Origin: an uncultured Cellvibrio sp.
GTDB taxonomy: Bacteria > Pseudomonadota > Gammaproteobacteria > Pseudomonadales > Cellvibrionaceae
Direction: 5' to 3'
Assembly: GCA_946480695.1 (NCBI GenBank)
Contig: CAMLKG010000005.1
Coordinates: forward strand, 62,001 to 126,000
Length of the DNA stretch: 64,000 nt
Shown here: positions 1 through 10,084 of the stretch, piece by piece
Layout of the letters: every line of letters starts with the position of its first letter
Numbering within the stretch: the first letter of the stretch is position 1
Notes under the pieces: model-generated
Database searches by the model: none
Told to the model about the DNA's origin: nothing
Seen by the model: the letters and a program-made list of their open reading frames with translations, nothing else
Program-made: the position numbers and the translations under genes

Positions 1-198
1 GCGCAGGTCATCAATAAAAATTTGCTTGACACCCAATGCCTGGGCTTTGGCGCGCGCAGGTTCTACCTCCTCGCCCTGACCTATGTCAGCGGTAAAGGTG
101 ATCACTTCGCAGTTGTAGTTTTCTTGCAACCACTTGACGATCACTGAGGTATCCAGGCCACCGGAATAGGCCAAAACGACTTTCTTGATAGATGACAT
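1..198 (-). CDS. argG: Argininosuccinate synthase, N-terminal part
   Basis: ArgG joins citrulline and aspartate using ATP in the cytoplasmic arginine pathway. Only the first 66 codons lie in the window; the rest continues past position 1. The protein starts [20 protein letters not shown], and AYSGGLDTS is the PP-loop nucleotide-binding motif of the ATP pyrophosphatase superfamily, followed by [12 protein letters not shown], which is characteristic of ArgG. The ATG at 198 is the natural start because the motif sits at the expected distance from the N-terminus. It stands alone on the minus strand; the chemoreceptor to its right ends in its own terminator. Confidence 0.95.
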   Translation of the reverse strand, partial: MSSIKKVVLAYSGGLDTSVIVKWLQENYNCEVITFTADIGQGEEVEPARAKAQALGVKQIFIDDLR

Positions 199-354
199 AG
201 GGATTCTCGCTAAAATTCAAAATTCATTGACGATCCACTTGAGGCAGGTGCTTGCTCGGGCGCGGGATTGTACTCGCCCCCCACCGAAATTCCCACACTT
301 CTTGCACTTAAATCACGCATTTCTGCATAAATGAAAACAGCTCTCAACCATAGC

Positions 355-381
355 CATAAAAAAAGCAGCCCTATGGCTGCT
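355..381 (-). terminator. Rho-independent terminator after the chemoreceptor gene
   Basis: On the minus strand a 7-bp stem (AGCAGCC pairing with GGCTGCT, 364-370 with 375-381) closes a 4-base loop and is followed by a run of T. It sits about 30 bases after the stop of the chemoreceptor gene and separates it from argG. Confidence 0.8.
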
Positions 382-413
382 GTGGAAAATTGCGCGGCAA
401 AAAAAAGAATTGG

Positions 414-2309
414 CTACAACCGGAAGCTGGATACCTTGTCATTAAGCCCCAATGCCAAATGTTGCAAGCTTTTGGCCCGGGCATCCCCATGGTTAGCATC
501 GGCCGCCGCGTCGTTGGCCACGCTTTGTATCGCTGTGATATTACCCAACACTTCCTTAACGACATGGCTTTGTTCTTCAGCCGCTGTGGCTATCTGCGCT
601 GCCATGCCGCTGATTGCGCCCACCGCCTGGTTAATTTTAGCCAGGGAATGGGAAGCATTATCGGCATTCTGGACGCTCCCCGAGGCCAGTCGGCTACCCT
701 CCTCCATGATGGCCACAGCATTTTGCGCGGTTGATTGCAACGCGCTTATCATCGACTGGATTTCCTCAGTGCTCGCATGGGTACGCTGGGAGAGCACACG
801 CACCTCATCAGCAACTACCGCAAAACCCCGCCCCTGTTCGCCGGCCCGCGCAGCCTCGATCGCGGCGTTCAGCGCGAGCAGATTGGTTTGCTCGGCGATC
901 CCCTGGATAGTTGCCAGGATACCGCTGATGTTTTGCGCGTTGGTATTAAGCGTGGAAATGACGGTCCCGGCCTGCTCAACCTTTTTCGCAAGCACAACGA
1001 TGGAATCGCGGGTTTTATCGACTTGCTGTTTACCCTCCTCCGCGCTGTTTACCGATTCGCGGACCGAGTCAGCGGTATGTTCGGCATGGTGGGCGATTTC
1101 GTGGGTGGCATTGGTCATTTCATTCATCGCCTGGGCAACCATTCCGATCTGCTGTTGCTGCACACCCAATTCGCGCACCGATTTAACGGCGGAATCCGCC
1201 ATCGCGCGCGCGCTTTCCTGTAAATCGCTGGCCTGCGCACGGATGTGGCGAACCAGGTCATTCATATGGTCAACGAATGAATTAAAGTTTTCGGCCAGCA
1301 GCCCTACCTCATCGTTGGACGTGACCGGCAGGCGGTGGGATAAATCACCCCCGCCCGATGCTATTTGGGACAAGGACTGGGAGACGTTATGCAAGGGTTG
1401 CAGCAATATACCGTTAAGCCAATTAAGCCCGAGGATGGTGACCACCAGTAACACCAGGATCGCCATCAATTGTCCCATTAACGTGGACTGCACCGGCCCT
1501 ACCAATAAATCCCGCTCGGATACCATCACCAAAACGAGATCGGTCTTGGGAATTCCGACGGCAAAGGCCTGCATGGTTTTGTTATCGATATTGACCAGAT
1601 GCAGGGCTTCCTTGTTTTGCAATACCTGATCCAACCTGGCGGGGCTCAGGTCGGCAGAAATATCAGCCAGGGATTTGCTTAACAAGTTTTGATCGGCATG
1701 GGCAAATACTTTTCCGTTGCGTACGATAAACATGTAGCCATTGCCAGGCAGATCTATATCGCGCAACTGCTGGACTATATCGTCAATGACAACATCTATG
1801 CCCAAAATAGCTTTGATGCTTCCGTCGCTATTAAGTACTGCGCGACCGAGCGACACTACGTTTTTACCGGTCGCGGAAGCAACGGAGGGGTTATCTATAT
1901 AAGTTGTACGTGGATTTTTAGTAGCCTCGATGTACCAGCCCCATACACGCGGATCATCATTACCGGCGGCCATTACCAGATTATTCGCGTTATAAAGCTT
2001 GCCATCCGCAAAGGCGAGGAAACTGTTATCCACATCGGCGGAAATTTTGACCTGGGTTAAGTGAGCATTGTAGTTTTCCTCAATTGCACTTGCGGGAAAA
2101 CCTTCCAGCGCCTTGCCTTTTAATGCAAACCAATCGCTGACATATTTACTGAAGGTTGCGGAAATTCCGGCAATCTGGCGATTGATATTTGCCTCCATCG
2201 CTGTCATAGCCGAGGAATAGGAGAGATAGGAAACCGCACACCCCACCAATAGCAGGGAAACAGCGACCGATGCGCTGATTTTTTTTCGTAATGACCAACG
2301 AGTTGCCAT
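414..2309 (-). CDS. Methyl-accepting chemotaxis protein with dCache sensor
   Basis: Transmembrane chemoreceptor of 631 residues. A first membrane helix (about 12-33) is followed by a periplasmic region with dCache_1 features: a [13 protein letters not shown] segment and GIDVVIDD, resembling the ligand pocket of small-molecule chemoreceptors. A second membrane helix ([15 protein letters not shown]) leads into a HAMP domain and a long cytoplasmic signalling coiled coil with the MCP hairpin ([20 protein letters not shown], then [12 protein letters not shown]). It should control the CheA kinase; the ligand cannot be read from sequence. No che genes lie nearby, so it is an orphan receptor. Start ATG at 2309 gives a basic N-terminus directly before the first helix. 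Confidence 0.93.
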   Translation of the reverse strand: MATRWSLRKKISASVAVSLLLVGCAVSYLSYSSAMTAMEANINRQIAGISATFSKYVSDWFALKGKALEGFPASAIEENYNAHLTQVKISADVDNSFLAFADGKLYNANNLVMAAGNDDPRVWGWYIEATKNPRTTYIDNPSVASATGKNVVSLGRAVLNSDGSIKAILGIDVVIDDIVQQLRDIDLPGNGYMFIVRNGKVFAHADQNLLSKSLADISADLSPARLDQVLQNKEALHLVNIDNKTMQAFAVGIPKTDLVLVMVSERDLLVGPVQSTLMGQLMAILVLLVVTILGLNWLNGILLQPLHNVSQSLSQIASGGGDLSHRLPVTSNDEVGLLAENFNSFVDHMNDLVRHIRAQASDLQESARAMADSAVKSVRELGVQQQQIGMVAQAMNEMTNATHEIAHHAEHTADSVRESVNSAEEGKQQVDKTRDSIVVLAKKVEQAGTVISTLNTNAQNISGILATIQGIAEQTNLLALNAAIEAARAGEQGRGFAVVADEVRVLSQRTHASTEEIQSMISALQSTAQNAVAIMEEGSRLASGSVQNADNASHSLAKINQAVGAISGMAAQIATAAEEQSHVVKEVLGNITAIQSVANDAAADANHGDARAKSLQHLALGLNDKVSSFRL

Positions 2310-2423
2310 TGTCTGGACTCCGAACTGTGTAATGACCTTTAGAAAATATTTATTATTATTGCGCTGTGTTTTTTGTTATGCGCCCCAAAGGGGTTGATTG
2401 ATACATTCCGTGTTTGTAGTTGT

Positions 2424-3896
2424 TTATTGCAACAACTTATCGGCATATGCCTTCAAATGCTTTAGCAATAATTGTTGTTGTTCATTAAGACTAGCATCGG
2501 CAGTCAGCTCTGCCAGTCGCGCATAAAATTCAGCCAGCGTCAGGCTAGACTGCGCCTCTTTCCGGGTAAGGCGCCAATGGCAGAAGGATTGCCAACGCGC
2601 GTTTTCTTCAACATTAAGGCTGGCGGGGAAATTGCGGGCACGATAACGGAACAGCATTTCACCGAGTCGCGCATCGTGGAAATCAAAAGGAACATTGGCC
2701 AGGGTTTCAGCGTCCGCCTGGCGCACACGCGCCATTAAACGCTTGTCCTGGTCATCAAAAAAACCTTTATAAAGCATTTGCTCGGGGTCAGTTTTTTCCT
2801 CAAAAATATTTTCGCTGTAAAGTTGATACAGCGTTTGCTGCATACGTTGTTGCTCGGCAAGGGTCAAGTTGCGTAAACAATTCCAGTGCCGCTCGCAACG
2901 TGACTTATCAATCTGCAAACGTTGCGCGGTTGCATCATCCAACATAGCGGCGGGTAACAGCATGGGCGTTTTGTTGATGTGAATTTCCTTTAACGCCAGA
3001 CGCTCTACCCCTTCGGGCAAATCTTCAGTGCGGGTAAACAGGCGCTGTCGTAATTCTTCCACCGACAGCGATAGCAACGCAGCTGGATCACTCGCCAGGT
3101 TAAATGCGATGACCGAATTCTTATTGGAAGGATGCATTGCCAATGGCAAGACTAAGGCTGCATTACCATTCCCGGCGGGAAAACGCGATGAAATATGCAG
3201 CAAAGGCTTATGGCCATCTATATCGATCATACGTGCGACAAAGCGTTTATCGCGCAATTTATAAGCATAATCGTAGAGTTTTGGCTGGTAAGTTTTAATG
3301 AGCTTTGCCACCGCGATAGTGGCGTAAACATCGGAAAGCGCATCGTGCGCCGCTTCATGGACCAACCCATTGGCCTTGGTCAGCACTTCCAATTTAAAAC
3401 AGGAGCGACCGTCCTCATAATTGGGCCACTCTATCCCCTCGGGGCGAAGCGCACGGGTCATTCGCACCATGTCAATAATGTCCCAGCGCGAATTACCATT
3501 GCGCCACTCCCGCTCGTAGGGATCATAAAAGTTCCGATAAAGCGCGTAGCGAGTCACCTCATCGTCGAAACGGATTGAATTGTAACCAACACCACAGGTG
3601 CCCGGCCGTGACAATTCAGCATGGATTCGCGCAATAAACTGATATTCCGGCAATCCCTTTTCGTCCGCAAATTGCGGTAGCAGGCCGGTGATCAAACAGG
3701 CATCCGGCTTGGGCAACACGTCGGGAGCTGGCTTGCAATACATCATTAGCGGCTCACCGATAATATTCAGATCCTCATCGGTACGTACCCCGGCAAATTG
3801 CGATGGCCGGTCGATGGCGGGAACTTCGCCCCAGGTTTCGTAATCATGCCAGTAGAGTGTATTTTGGTATTCAACCTTCATCGTCGTGTTTTCCAT
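2424..3896 (-). CDS. sbcB: Exodeoxyribonuclease I
   Basis: ExoI degrades single-stranded DNA 3' to 5' and acts in recombination and mismatch repair. The DEDD exonuclease core begins WHDYETWGEVPAIDRPSQFA (metal-binding D18 and E20), with later motifs GVGYNSIRFDDEVTRYALYR and AAHDALSDVYATIAVAKLI; the C-terminal half corresponds to the SH3-like and helical domains. At 490 residues it is slightly longer than the 475-residue E. coli enzyme. The frame stays open to 3977, but the ATG at 3896 (or 3881) fits the family N-terminus; the longer reading would fill the space before the divergent carbonic anhydrase gene. Confidence 0.95.
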   Translation of the reverse strand: MENTTMKVEYQNTLYWHDYETWGEVPAIDRPSQFAGVRTDEDLNIIGEPLMMYCKPAPDVLPKPDACLITGLLPQFADEKGLPEYQFIARIHAELSRPGTCGVGYNSIRFDDEVTRYALYRNFYDPYEREWRNGNSRWDIIDMVRMTRALRPEGIEWPNYEDGRSCFKLEVLTKANGLVHEAAHDALSDVYATIAVAKLIKTYQPKLYDYAYKLRDKRFVARMIDIDGHKPLLHISSRFPAGNGNAALVLPLAMHPSNKNSVIAFNLASDPAALLSLSVEELRQRLFTRTEDLPEGVERLALKEIHINKTPMLLPAAMLDDATAQRLQIDKSRCERHWNCLRNLTLAEQQRMQQTLYQLYSENIFEEKTDPEQMLYKGFFDDQDKRLMARVRQADAETLANVPFDFHDARLGEMLFRYRARNFPASLNVEENARWQSFCHWRLTRKEAQSSLTLAEFYARLAELTADASLNEQQQLLLKHLKAYADKLLQ

Positions 3897-4006
3897 TGCA
3901 CCTGGAACCAAAAACTGCAATGTAACACCCGCAGGCCGCTTTCCCCTATACTGCCGCCTGAAATTAAGCGACCCCAAAACCTGTAAGAAAGATATTGGAG
4001 CCTGCC

Positions 4007-4636
4007 ATGAGCGATTTAGAAAGCCTGTTTGCCAGCAATTTGAAATGGGCAGAAGACATTAAACGTAAAGACCCGGAATTTTTTTCCAAGCTGGCCACAC
4101 AGCAAGCCCCTGAATATTTATGGATCGGTTGTTCCGACAGCCGCGTTCCCGCAAACCAGATCGTGGATCTTGCACCCGGCGAACTATTTGTACACCGCAA
4201 TGTAGCGAACGTCGTTATCCATACCGACCTGAATTGCATGACGGTATTAAATTATGCGGTTGAATTTTTGAAGGTAAAACACGTAATGGTCACCGGCCAT
4301 TATGGTTGTGGTGGTGTGAAAGCGGCACTGGAAAATCGCAAGTTGGGTTTGATTGACTACTGGTTGCGCAACATTCGCGATATTTATTACAACAATAAAG
4401 ACATCATTGACCAGTTGGATGACCCGGTTGAGCGCGTCAATCGCTTATGCGAACTCAATGTAATCCAGCAGGTAGACAATATTTCGCGCAGCAATATTGT
4501 GCAAAATGCCTGGGCGCGCGGGCAGGACCTCACCATCCATGGCTGGATTTACGATATCCACGATGGCATCTTGCATAAATTGACACCGCCTATCGATTCG
4601 ATCGAGCAAATTCCCGAACAATACCGCCTTTACTAA
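4007..4636 (+). CDS. can: Beta-carbonic anhydrase
   Basis: Catalyses reversible hydration of CO2 to bicarbonate in the cytoplasm. The 209-residue protein has the zinc and catalytic residues at the same positions as E. coli Can: C42 and D44 (GCSDSR), H98 and C101 (GHYGCGG). The ATG at 4007 is preceded by GGAG at 6-base spacing, which rules out an in-frame TTG 12 bases upstream. It is transcribed divergently from sbcB and ends just before the convergent phhB, whose 3' end carries the probable terminator. Confidence 0.96.
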   Translation: MSDLESLFASNLKWAEDIKRKDPEFFSKLATQQAPEYLWIGCSDSRVPANQIVDLAPGELFVHRNVANVVIHTDLNCMTVLNYAVEFLKVKHVMVTGHYGCGGVKAALENRKLGLIDYWLRNIRDIYYNNKDIIDQLDDPVERVNRLCELNVIQQVDNISRSNIVQNAWARGQDLTIHGWIYDIHDGILHKLTPPIDSIEQIPEQYRLY

Positions 4637-4653
4637 TTGGCCCTGCTTCGGTT

Positions 4654-5007
4654 TTACTGATCACCTGCAAACCGGGCGTTAAATAATTGCCCGGTTTTTG
4701 CTGCCATGATGGCATCATTTTCGTGCAAACCTTTTATTTTGTGCGTCCACCAACTGACTTTCACCCTGCCCCATTCGGTTAATAACGCGGGGTGATGTCC
4801 ATATTCTTCCGCAAGCGCACCTATCGCCTGGGTAAATGCCATCGCCTGTACAAAATCTTTAAATTTATAGGTTTGCACAAGGCGCTTGATACCCTCCACT
4901 TGTTCTACATTCCAGCCAGGCAATTCTGTAAGGGCACGGTCCAGTTCTTCCGGGCGCAATGGCGGTGAGTCGCTACGACACGCACTGCAATGTTTTTCAC
5001 TTAGCAT
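4654..5007 (-). CDS. phhB: Pterin-4a-carbinolamine dehydratase
   Basis: Regenerates tetrahydrobiopterin-type cofactor after phenylalanine hydroxylase by dehydrating 4a-hydroxytetrahydropterin. The 117-residue protein has family features: an N-terminal LTELPGW segment, EYGHHPALLTEWGRVKVSWW (paired catalytic histidines) and THKIKGLHENDAIMAAK. GGAG lies 5-6 bases before the ATG at 5007. No phhA lies next to it in this window. The N-terminus has extra cysteines (KHCSACRSD). Confidence 0.93.
   Translation of the reverse strand: MLSEKHCSACRSDSPPLRPEELDRALTELPGWNVEQVEGIKRLVQTYKFKDFVQAMAFTQAIGALAEEYGHHPALLTEWGRVKVSWWTHKIKGLHENDAIMAAKTGQLFNARFAGDQ
4669..4699 (+). terminator. Terminator of can, inside the phhB 3' end
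   Basis: AACCGGGC (4670-4677) pairs with GCCCGGTT (4689-4696) around an 11-base loop and is followed by T residues on the plus strand. It lies about 35 bases after the can stop codon and overlaps the last codons of the convergent phhB. Confidence 0.7.
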
Positions 5008-5214
5008 GGTTTACTCCTTCACAATGACAATTAATGATCAGGTAATCCGCTGTAACTGCGTTTAGAATGGCCCACGGTTATGCTATCGACAAGGTTAAGG
5101 CAAATAGATTGCACCTGTTCGCGTTACGAAAGCTGGCGACCTATACTCATACAGGTTTGTTCACTGAAGGGGCTGGAGTCGCCTGTATCAACATTCATAT
5201 CACCGGTATACCCG

Positions 5215-7494
5215 ATGCAAGAATCACCACATAATTGTTCGAATCAGGATGGACTGACTACCGAATGGACTTTTACCCAGCAACAAATGAACTCGCTTTA
5301 CCACAGTTTGCCGGTCACCTTGTTGTCATCAGTGTTTATTGCCCTCATCCTCAGTTTTTCCCATTGGAAAATAATTGGCCAGGCGGAAATCATCCTATGG
5401 AATTTGCTGCTGGGCAGCACCCTTCTCGCACGCCTGACATTATGGATCTTCTGGCTAAACATCTGGCAACTTTATTCAGCGCAATTTTGGTTGTGGTGTT
5501 TTCGCCTGGGCGTGTGGTTATCCGGCGCAGCATGGGGAACAGCGGCAATCTTATTATTCGCTGAAGACAATACAACCTACCAGGCCCTGTTATCTTTCTC
5601 GTTGGCAGGCGTTGCTGCGGGGTCGATGACATCATTGACGGCCGACAAATATTCTTCGCTCGGCTTTGTTATTTTGACAGTTTCCCCGCTCAGTATTTTT
5701 ATTTTCCTGGAAGACGGCCCCACCGCGTTGGCCATGTCGAGTATGACGTTGTTGTTTATCTTTTTTGTTATCGCCAGCAGCACACGGACGCGTCGCAACA
5801 TGGAAGAACAAATACGGAAAAACCAGCACCTGCTGCAACTTACCAATGAACTTAACTATAAACAGCAACTTGAACGAATTATCAATAATGCGCAGTCAAT
5901 TTTTATTAGCGAGAACGATATCAAATCGGCCTTGCAAAATTTACTGTGGGAAATCCTGCCGGTAAGCAATAGCGAACTGGGGTTTATTGGCCAGGTGGAC
6001 CGGGACACTGCCGGAAAGCCATTTATGCGCGCGTTGGTATTTGGCAGCACACAAAAAGACAATCGCGCACTGGAAAGATTTCGCGCAACTAACCTCCCGG
6101 CAAATGGTGAGTATCGAAACCTGAACAATTTATTTGGTGTAATCATGCAATCCGACCAGCCGGTTATCAGCGCCAACCTCGCGCTCGATATGCGTGCCGG
6201 CTCCCTGCCTGAAGGCCACCCGAACATCAATAATTTTATCGGTATCCCTATTTTTAGCGGCCGGGATCCAATTGCCATTCTCGGATTAGCGAATTCACCC
6301 AATGGCTACCAGCGTGAAGATGCCGATAAGCTGCAACCCATCCTGAAGACTATTGCGCAGTTTGTACAAACCATGAACCACGAGCAGCGCCACGCGCAAG
6401 ACCGCGCCGCGCTGGAAGCGACGACGCAACATACGCAAACAATTTTGAACGATATTGCCGATGGGATTATTACTATTGATAAGCACGGTATTATCCAGTC
6501 CTTCAACCATGCCGCTGAAACTATTTTTGGGTATCGTGCCCGCCAGATTATCGGCAAAAATATTAGTGAACTGATGCCTGATCCTTATAAATCCATTCAC
6601 ACAGACTACATCCAGGATCATTTACTCACCGGCAAGAAAAATATTCTCGGTATTGGCCGGGAAGTTATTGGCTTGCGCCGTAATGGCAATCCATTTCCGA
6701 TGGATTTAATGGTGTCGCGGGTATTCCAGGACGGGGAACCTGTGTTTATTGGCATTGTCCGCGATATCACTGAAAAGAAACGGGCGGATGAGCTACGCAA
6801 TCAATTTATCACCACAGCCAGCAAGGAAATCCTGGGGCCACTCAATTTGATTTCTGAAGCTATGTTGCGTTTAAAAAATAACGAGCAGGAGTCGTTACCG
6901 GAATCCATTAAACAGGTAGTAGATATAGCGCACAACAATAGCCTGCACTTGCAACAATTGATGCACGACCTCATCGAAATCCAGAACCTTTCTAAAAACG
7001 GCGCAGCCTTGCGTTTAATTACCACACCGGTGCTGCCGTTGATGGAAGAGGTGTTAAGGCGAAACCAAAGCTTTGGTGATATTTATCAAAATAAAGCAAA
7101 AATCAGCGCGGTTGCAGACAACCTGAGAATCAGCGTTGATGTGACACGCTTTTACCAAGCCATGGCGCAATTACTGCAATATTCCTTTAAATGTTCACAA
7201 CCGCAATCCGAGTTAGGGATACGTATCGGCGCAGACACTAGTCGTGTCGGAATCAGTATTGGTTTTAGCAACCATTGCCTGTCGGAAGACCAACGCAGAA
7301 ATTTGCGTGGGCAGTTCGGCATCCCCAGGGATTCCGATACCAGGGAATTAACGAATATGGGCGACCTTGGACTCGCTATCGCTAAGGAAATTATCGAAAA
7401 AATGCACGGCACTATTACAGTTAATGACAAGACGGGCACGGTTGACGACAAAACGGGGAGTTTTTATTTGCAGATAGAGTTTCCGCGCCAGTAA
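5215..7494 (+). CDS. Membrane GAF/PAS protein with degenerate histidine-kinase core
   Basis: About 759 residues. The N-terminus has roughly six hydrophobic helices, then a GAF-like region (LERFRATNLPANGEY to FVQTMNH), a PAS domain (GIIQSFNHAAETIFGYRARQ), and a C-terminal region laid out like HisKA plus HATPase_c. The H-box reads TTASKEILGPLNLI, so lysine (about residue 537) stands where the phosphoacceptor histidine of SHELRTPL should be. The N-box equivalent (QLLQYSFKCS) lacks the usual asparagine, while the G2-like GDLGLAIAKEI is kept. It is therefore probably a non-phosphorylating sensor or scaffold. No response regulator is adjacent. The start is uncertain: ATG 5215 has a weak ribosome-binding site and the frame is open from 5080. 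Confidence 0.8.
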   Translation: MQESPHNCSNQDGLTTEWTFTQQQMNSLYHSLPVTLLSSVFIALILSFSHWKIIGQAEIILWNLLLGSTLLARLTLWIFWLNIWQLYSAQFWLWCFRLGVWLSGAAWGTAAILLFAEDNTTYQALLSFSLAGVAAGSMTSLTADKYSSLGFVILTVSPLSIFIFLEDGPTALAMSSMTLLFIFFVIASSTRTRRNMEEQIRKNQHLLQLTNELNYKQQLERIINNAQSIFISENDIKSALQNLLWEILPVSNSELGFIGQVDRDTAGKPFMRALVFGSTQKDNRALERFRATNLPANGEYRNLNNLFGVIMQSDQPVISANLALDMRAGSLPEGHPNINNFIGIPIFSGRDPIAILGLANSPNGYQREDADKLQPILKTIAQFVQTMNHEQRHAQDRAALEATTQHTQTILNDIADGIITIDKHGIIQSFNHAAETIFGYRARQIIGKNISELMPDPYKSIHTDYIQDHLLTGKKNILGIGREVIGLRRNGNPFPMDLMVSRVFQDGEPVFIGIVRDITEKKRADELRNQFITTASKEILGPLNLISEAMLRLKNNEQESLPESIKQVVDIAHNNSLHLQQLMHDLIEIQNLSKNGAALRLITTPVLPLMEEVLRRNQSFGDIYQNKAKISAVADNLRISVDVTRFYQAMAQLLQYSFKCSQPQSELGIRIGADTSRVGISIGFSNHCLSEDQRRNLRGQFGIPRDSDTRELTNMGDLGLAIAKEIIEKMHGTITVNDKTGTVDDKTGSFYLQIEFPRQ

Positions 7495-7571
7495 CGTTGT
7501 AATCACATTTATTCTGGCGCGGTAAGGCACAGATATTCAGGCCAATGGGAGATGTGCGTCCATAGGGACGC

Positions 7572-9092
7572 TTATTGGACCTCTAACACACCTTCTTCAA
7601 TTTTTGCCTTCCAGATTTTAGGGCCCGTGGTGTGCACGGATTCCCCACGGGAATCCACCGCTACGGTGACAGGCATATCTTTAACATCAAATTCGTAGAT
7701 GGCCTCCATACCCAACTCGGGGAAACCGAGCACTTTAGCGGATTTGATTGCCTGGGCTACCAAATAGGCCGCCCCACCCACCGCCATCAGGTAAACGGAT
7801 TTGTTATCGCGAATGGCCTCAATCGCCGCCGGGCCACGTTCGGATTTGCCAATCATGCCCAACAAACCGGTTTGCTCCAGCATAGTACGGGTAAACTTAT
7901 CCATCCGGGTTGCAGTCGTCGGGCCAGCTGGGCCAACTACCTCGTCGCGCACGGGATCAACAGGGCCAACGTAATAAATGAAGCGGCCTTTCAGATCCAC
8001 CGGCAAAGGTTCGCCTTTCGCGAGCAAGTCAGTCATTTTCTTGTGGGCCGCGTCGCGACCGGTCAGCATTTTACCGGACAGCAAAATGGTTTCGCCGGTT
8101 TTCCATTCCAGCACATCTTCCGGCTTCACCGTATCCAGGTTTACACGGCGTACGCTATCGCCAACCTCCCAGGTAATATCCGGATAGTCTTCCAATGCCG
8201 GCGGCGCCTGGAACGCGGGGCCGGAACCATCCAGCACAAAATGCGCATGGCGGGTAGCGGCACAATTGGGAATGATGGCGATGGCTTTATTGGCGGCATG
8301 GGTTGGGTAATCCTTAACCTTGATATCCACCACGGTAGTGAGGCCACCCAGCCCCTGGGCACCGATGCCCAGGCGATTCACTTTATCGTAAAGTTCAATG
8401 CGCAATTCCTCGGCGCGATTGCCAGCACCGCGCGCCTGCAACTCCTGGATATCAACCGGATCAAGCAGGGCCTCCTTGGCCAACAGCATGGCTTTTTCAG
8501 CAGTACCGCCAATGCCTATACCCAGCATACCCGGTGGACACCAGCCCGCGCCCATTTCAGGAACGACTTTTAATACCCAATCAACCACGGAGTCTGAAGG
8601 ATTCAACATTGCGAACTTGGTTTTGGCTTCAGAACCACCGCCTTTCGCCGCCACGTGGATGTCAACAGTATTGCCGGGGACTATGTTGTAGTGGATAACC
8701 GCGGGGGTGTTATCACCGGTATTTTTGCGGGCTCCATCCGGGTCGGACAATATGGAGGCACGCAACACGTTGTCCGGGTGGTTATAGGCGCGACGCACCC
8801 CTTCATTGATCATATCGGTAAGGCCCATCTGCGCATCCCATTGCACATCCATCCCCACAGTCACAAACACCGTCACTATGCCGGTGTCCTGGCAGATGGG
8901 GCGATGCCCCATGGCGCACATGCGCGAATTAATCAGGATTTGCGCCATGGCATCCCTGGCCGCTTTGTTTTGTTCACGCAAGTAGGCTTTATGGACAGCC
9001 TGGATAAAATCCACGGGGTGGTAATAGGAAATAAATTGCAGCGCATCTGCGACGCTGTCGATCAGGTCTTGTTGGCGGATCACGGTTGGCAT
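7572..9092 (-). CDS. fumA: Class I (4Fe-4S) fumarate hydratase
   Basis: Interconverts fumarate and malate in the citric acid cycle using an oxygen-sensitive 4Fe-4S cluster. Class I features across 506 residues include PICQDTGIVTVFVTVGMDVQ, AKGGGSEAKTKFAMLNPSDS, GAGWCPPGMLGIGIGG and, in the C-terminal half, GPTTATRMDKFTRTMLEQTG. The cluster cysteines include those in PICQDTG, PNCAATRH and GWCPPG. The ATG at 9092 is chosen over the open frame to 9158 because the longer reading would run through the terminator of the upstream gene. Whether the organism's own symbol would be fumA or fumB cannot be decided here. Confidence 0.92.
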   Translation of the reverse strand: MPTVIRQQDLIDSVADALQFISYYHPVDFIQAVHKAYLREQNKAARDAMAQILINSRMCAMGHRPICQDTGIVTVFVTVGMDVQWDAQMGLTDMINEGVRRAYNHPDNVLRASILSDPDGARKNTGDNTPAVIHYNIVPGNTVDIHVAAKGGGSEAKTKFAMLNPSDSVVDWVLKVVPEMGAGWCPPGMLGIGIGGTAEKAMLLAKEALLDPVDIQELQARGAGNRAEELRIELYDKVNRLGIGAQGLGGLTTVVDIKVKDYPTHAANKAIAIIPNCAATRHAHFVLDGSGPAFQAPPALEDYPDITWEVGDSVRRVNLDTVKPEDVLEWKTGETILLSGKMLTGRDAAHKKMTDLLAKGEPLPVDLKGRFIYYVGPVDPVRDEVVGPAGPTTATRMDKFTRTMLEQTGLLGMIGKSERGPAAIEAIRDNKSVYLMAVGGAAYLVAQAIKSAKVLGFPELGMEAIYEFDVKDMPVTVAVDSRGESVHTTGPKIWKAKIEEGVLEVQ

Positions 9093-9130
9093 AATTAATT
9101 CTCGTATTACAGAAACCAGGTACTTAACAA

Positions 9131-9157
9131 CAAAACGCTCGCCATTTGGCGAGCGCA
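9131..9157 (-). terminator. Terminator between the coiled-coil gene and the fumarase gene
   Basis: CGCTCGCC (9136-9143) and GGCGAGCG (9148-9155) form a perfect 8-bp stem with a 4-base loop; on the minus strand it is followed by TTTTGTT. It lies directly after the coiled-coil membrane protein gene. Confidence 0.8.
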
Positions 9158-9165
9158 TAAAGCAA

Positions 9166-9942
9166 TTATTTCGGTGCAGAGCCCAATTGTTGTTTGATTT
9201 GCAAAATTTCGCGATTGGTACTGCGGCGGAAATCGTCGATCGCTGAAATAGCTTCCTCGTTATTTTTGGTGCGCGAAGCCAGGCTATCCAACGCAGTCAT
9301 CTCCAGGGCCATCTTGTCCAACTCTTCCTTCATATTTTGCACGCTTTGCGCTTGCTGGCTGACGCTTGTCGTCATCCCGTCGATTTTGGCAATCGCCGCA
9401 TCCGCCACGGTTTTGTTGGCGGAAACCTCTTGCTTCAGCGAGGCTAAACCGGTTTTTGCATCATTTGCCGCTTTTTGTGCGTTGGCGGCATCGCGACCAA
9501 CCGCCGCAATTTTTTCAGTATTGGCAGCAAGGCCTTTGCGGTTTTCTTCAGTCAACCCGGTAATACGGCGTATTTCACTATCCAGTTTCTTCAGGTTGGA
9601 TTGGAGGGTCACAACCGATGCACTGGACTCTTCCGAGGTTAGACTTAGTTGTTGTTCGAGCCCTTTAATACGCTGATCTGCCTGTTTCAGCATCGCCTGG
9701 GCTTGAAATAGCTGCCATCCCAAAAAGCCTGCGCCCGCAACCGCCATGATCGCAATGACCAAAGCGATGGCAGGCAGGGAGCTGGCGGGCTGTTGCGTAT
9801 AGGCAGCATTCGATTGAGGTACCGGTTTTCGTGCGGGGCGCATATCCTGATCATCATGATCTTGCCCGTAGGATTGTTGACGGCGAGGCTCAGGTTGATC
9901 AGACATTCCGCCAGTGGACAGTGTGGGTTCTCTGCGTTCCAT
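9166..9942 (-). CDS. Membrane-anchored coiled-coil protein of unknown function
   Basis: 258 residues. A polar, Gln/Arg/Pro-rich N-terminus (about 1-52) precedes one membrane helix (SLPAIALVIAIMAVAGAGFL). The remainder is heptad-rich helix with many Ala, Lys, Glu and Ser (for example KQADQRIKGLEQQLSLTSEE and later segments), so the bulk is probably a periplasmic coiled coil. No enzymatic motif is visible and I do not recognise a named family. Its own terminator follows, and sodB lies upstream on the same strand with another terminator between, so it is a single-gene unit. A second ATG at 9906 is an alternative start. Confidence 0.75.
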   Translation of the reverse strand: MERREPTLSTGGMSDQPEPRRQQSYGQDHDDQDMRPARKPVPQSNAAYTQQPASSLPAIALVIAIMAVAGAGFLGWQLFQAQAMLKQADQRIKGLEQQLSLTSEESSASVVTLQSNLKKLDSEIRRITGLTEENRKGLAANTEKIAAVGRDAANAQKAANDAKTGLASLKQEVSANKTVADAAIAKIDGMTTSVSQQAQSVQNMKEELDKMALEMTALDSLASRTKNNEEAISAIDDFRRSTNREILQIKQQLGSAPK

Positions 9943-10084
9943 AACAACAATACCTTAAACAATTCAGTGGTCTGATAACTATCGGAGTGACCCGGCAAGC
10001 AGGTAACTCAGTGTGCGCGCATTTTATAGCAGCGGCCAGTACAAACATAGGCCGACACCAGTAATAAACCACCGGGGCCGGCCA

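Noticed and set aside
331..1629. Long plus-strand open frame opposite the chemoreceptor gene
   Set aside because: It is an antisense reading of a strongly recognisable MCP and shows no protein family features.
7483..7522. CCGCGCCAG and CTGGCGCGG inverted repeat at the end of the pseudokinase gene
   Set aside because: The loop is 22 bases and there is no T tract, so I did not call it a terminator.
7632..8573. Plus-strand frame of 313 codons opposite the fumarase gene
   Set aside because: It mirrors conserved class I fumarase codons and has no ribosome-binding site or family motif.
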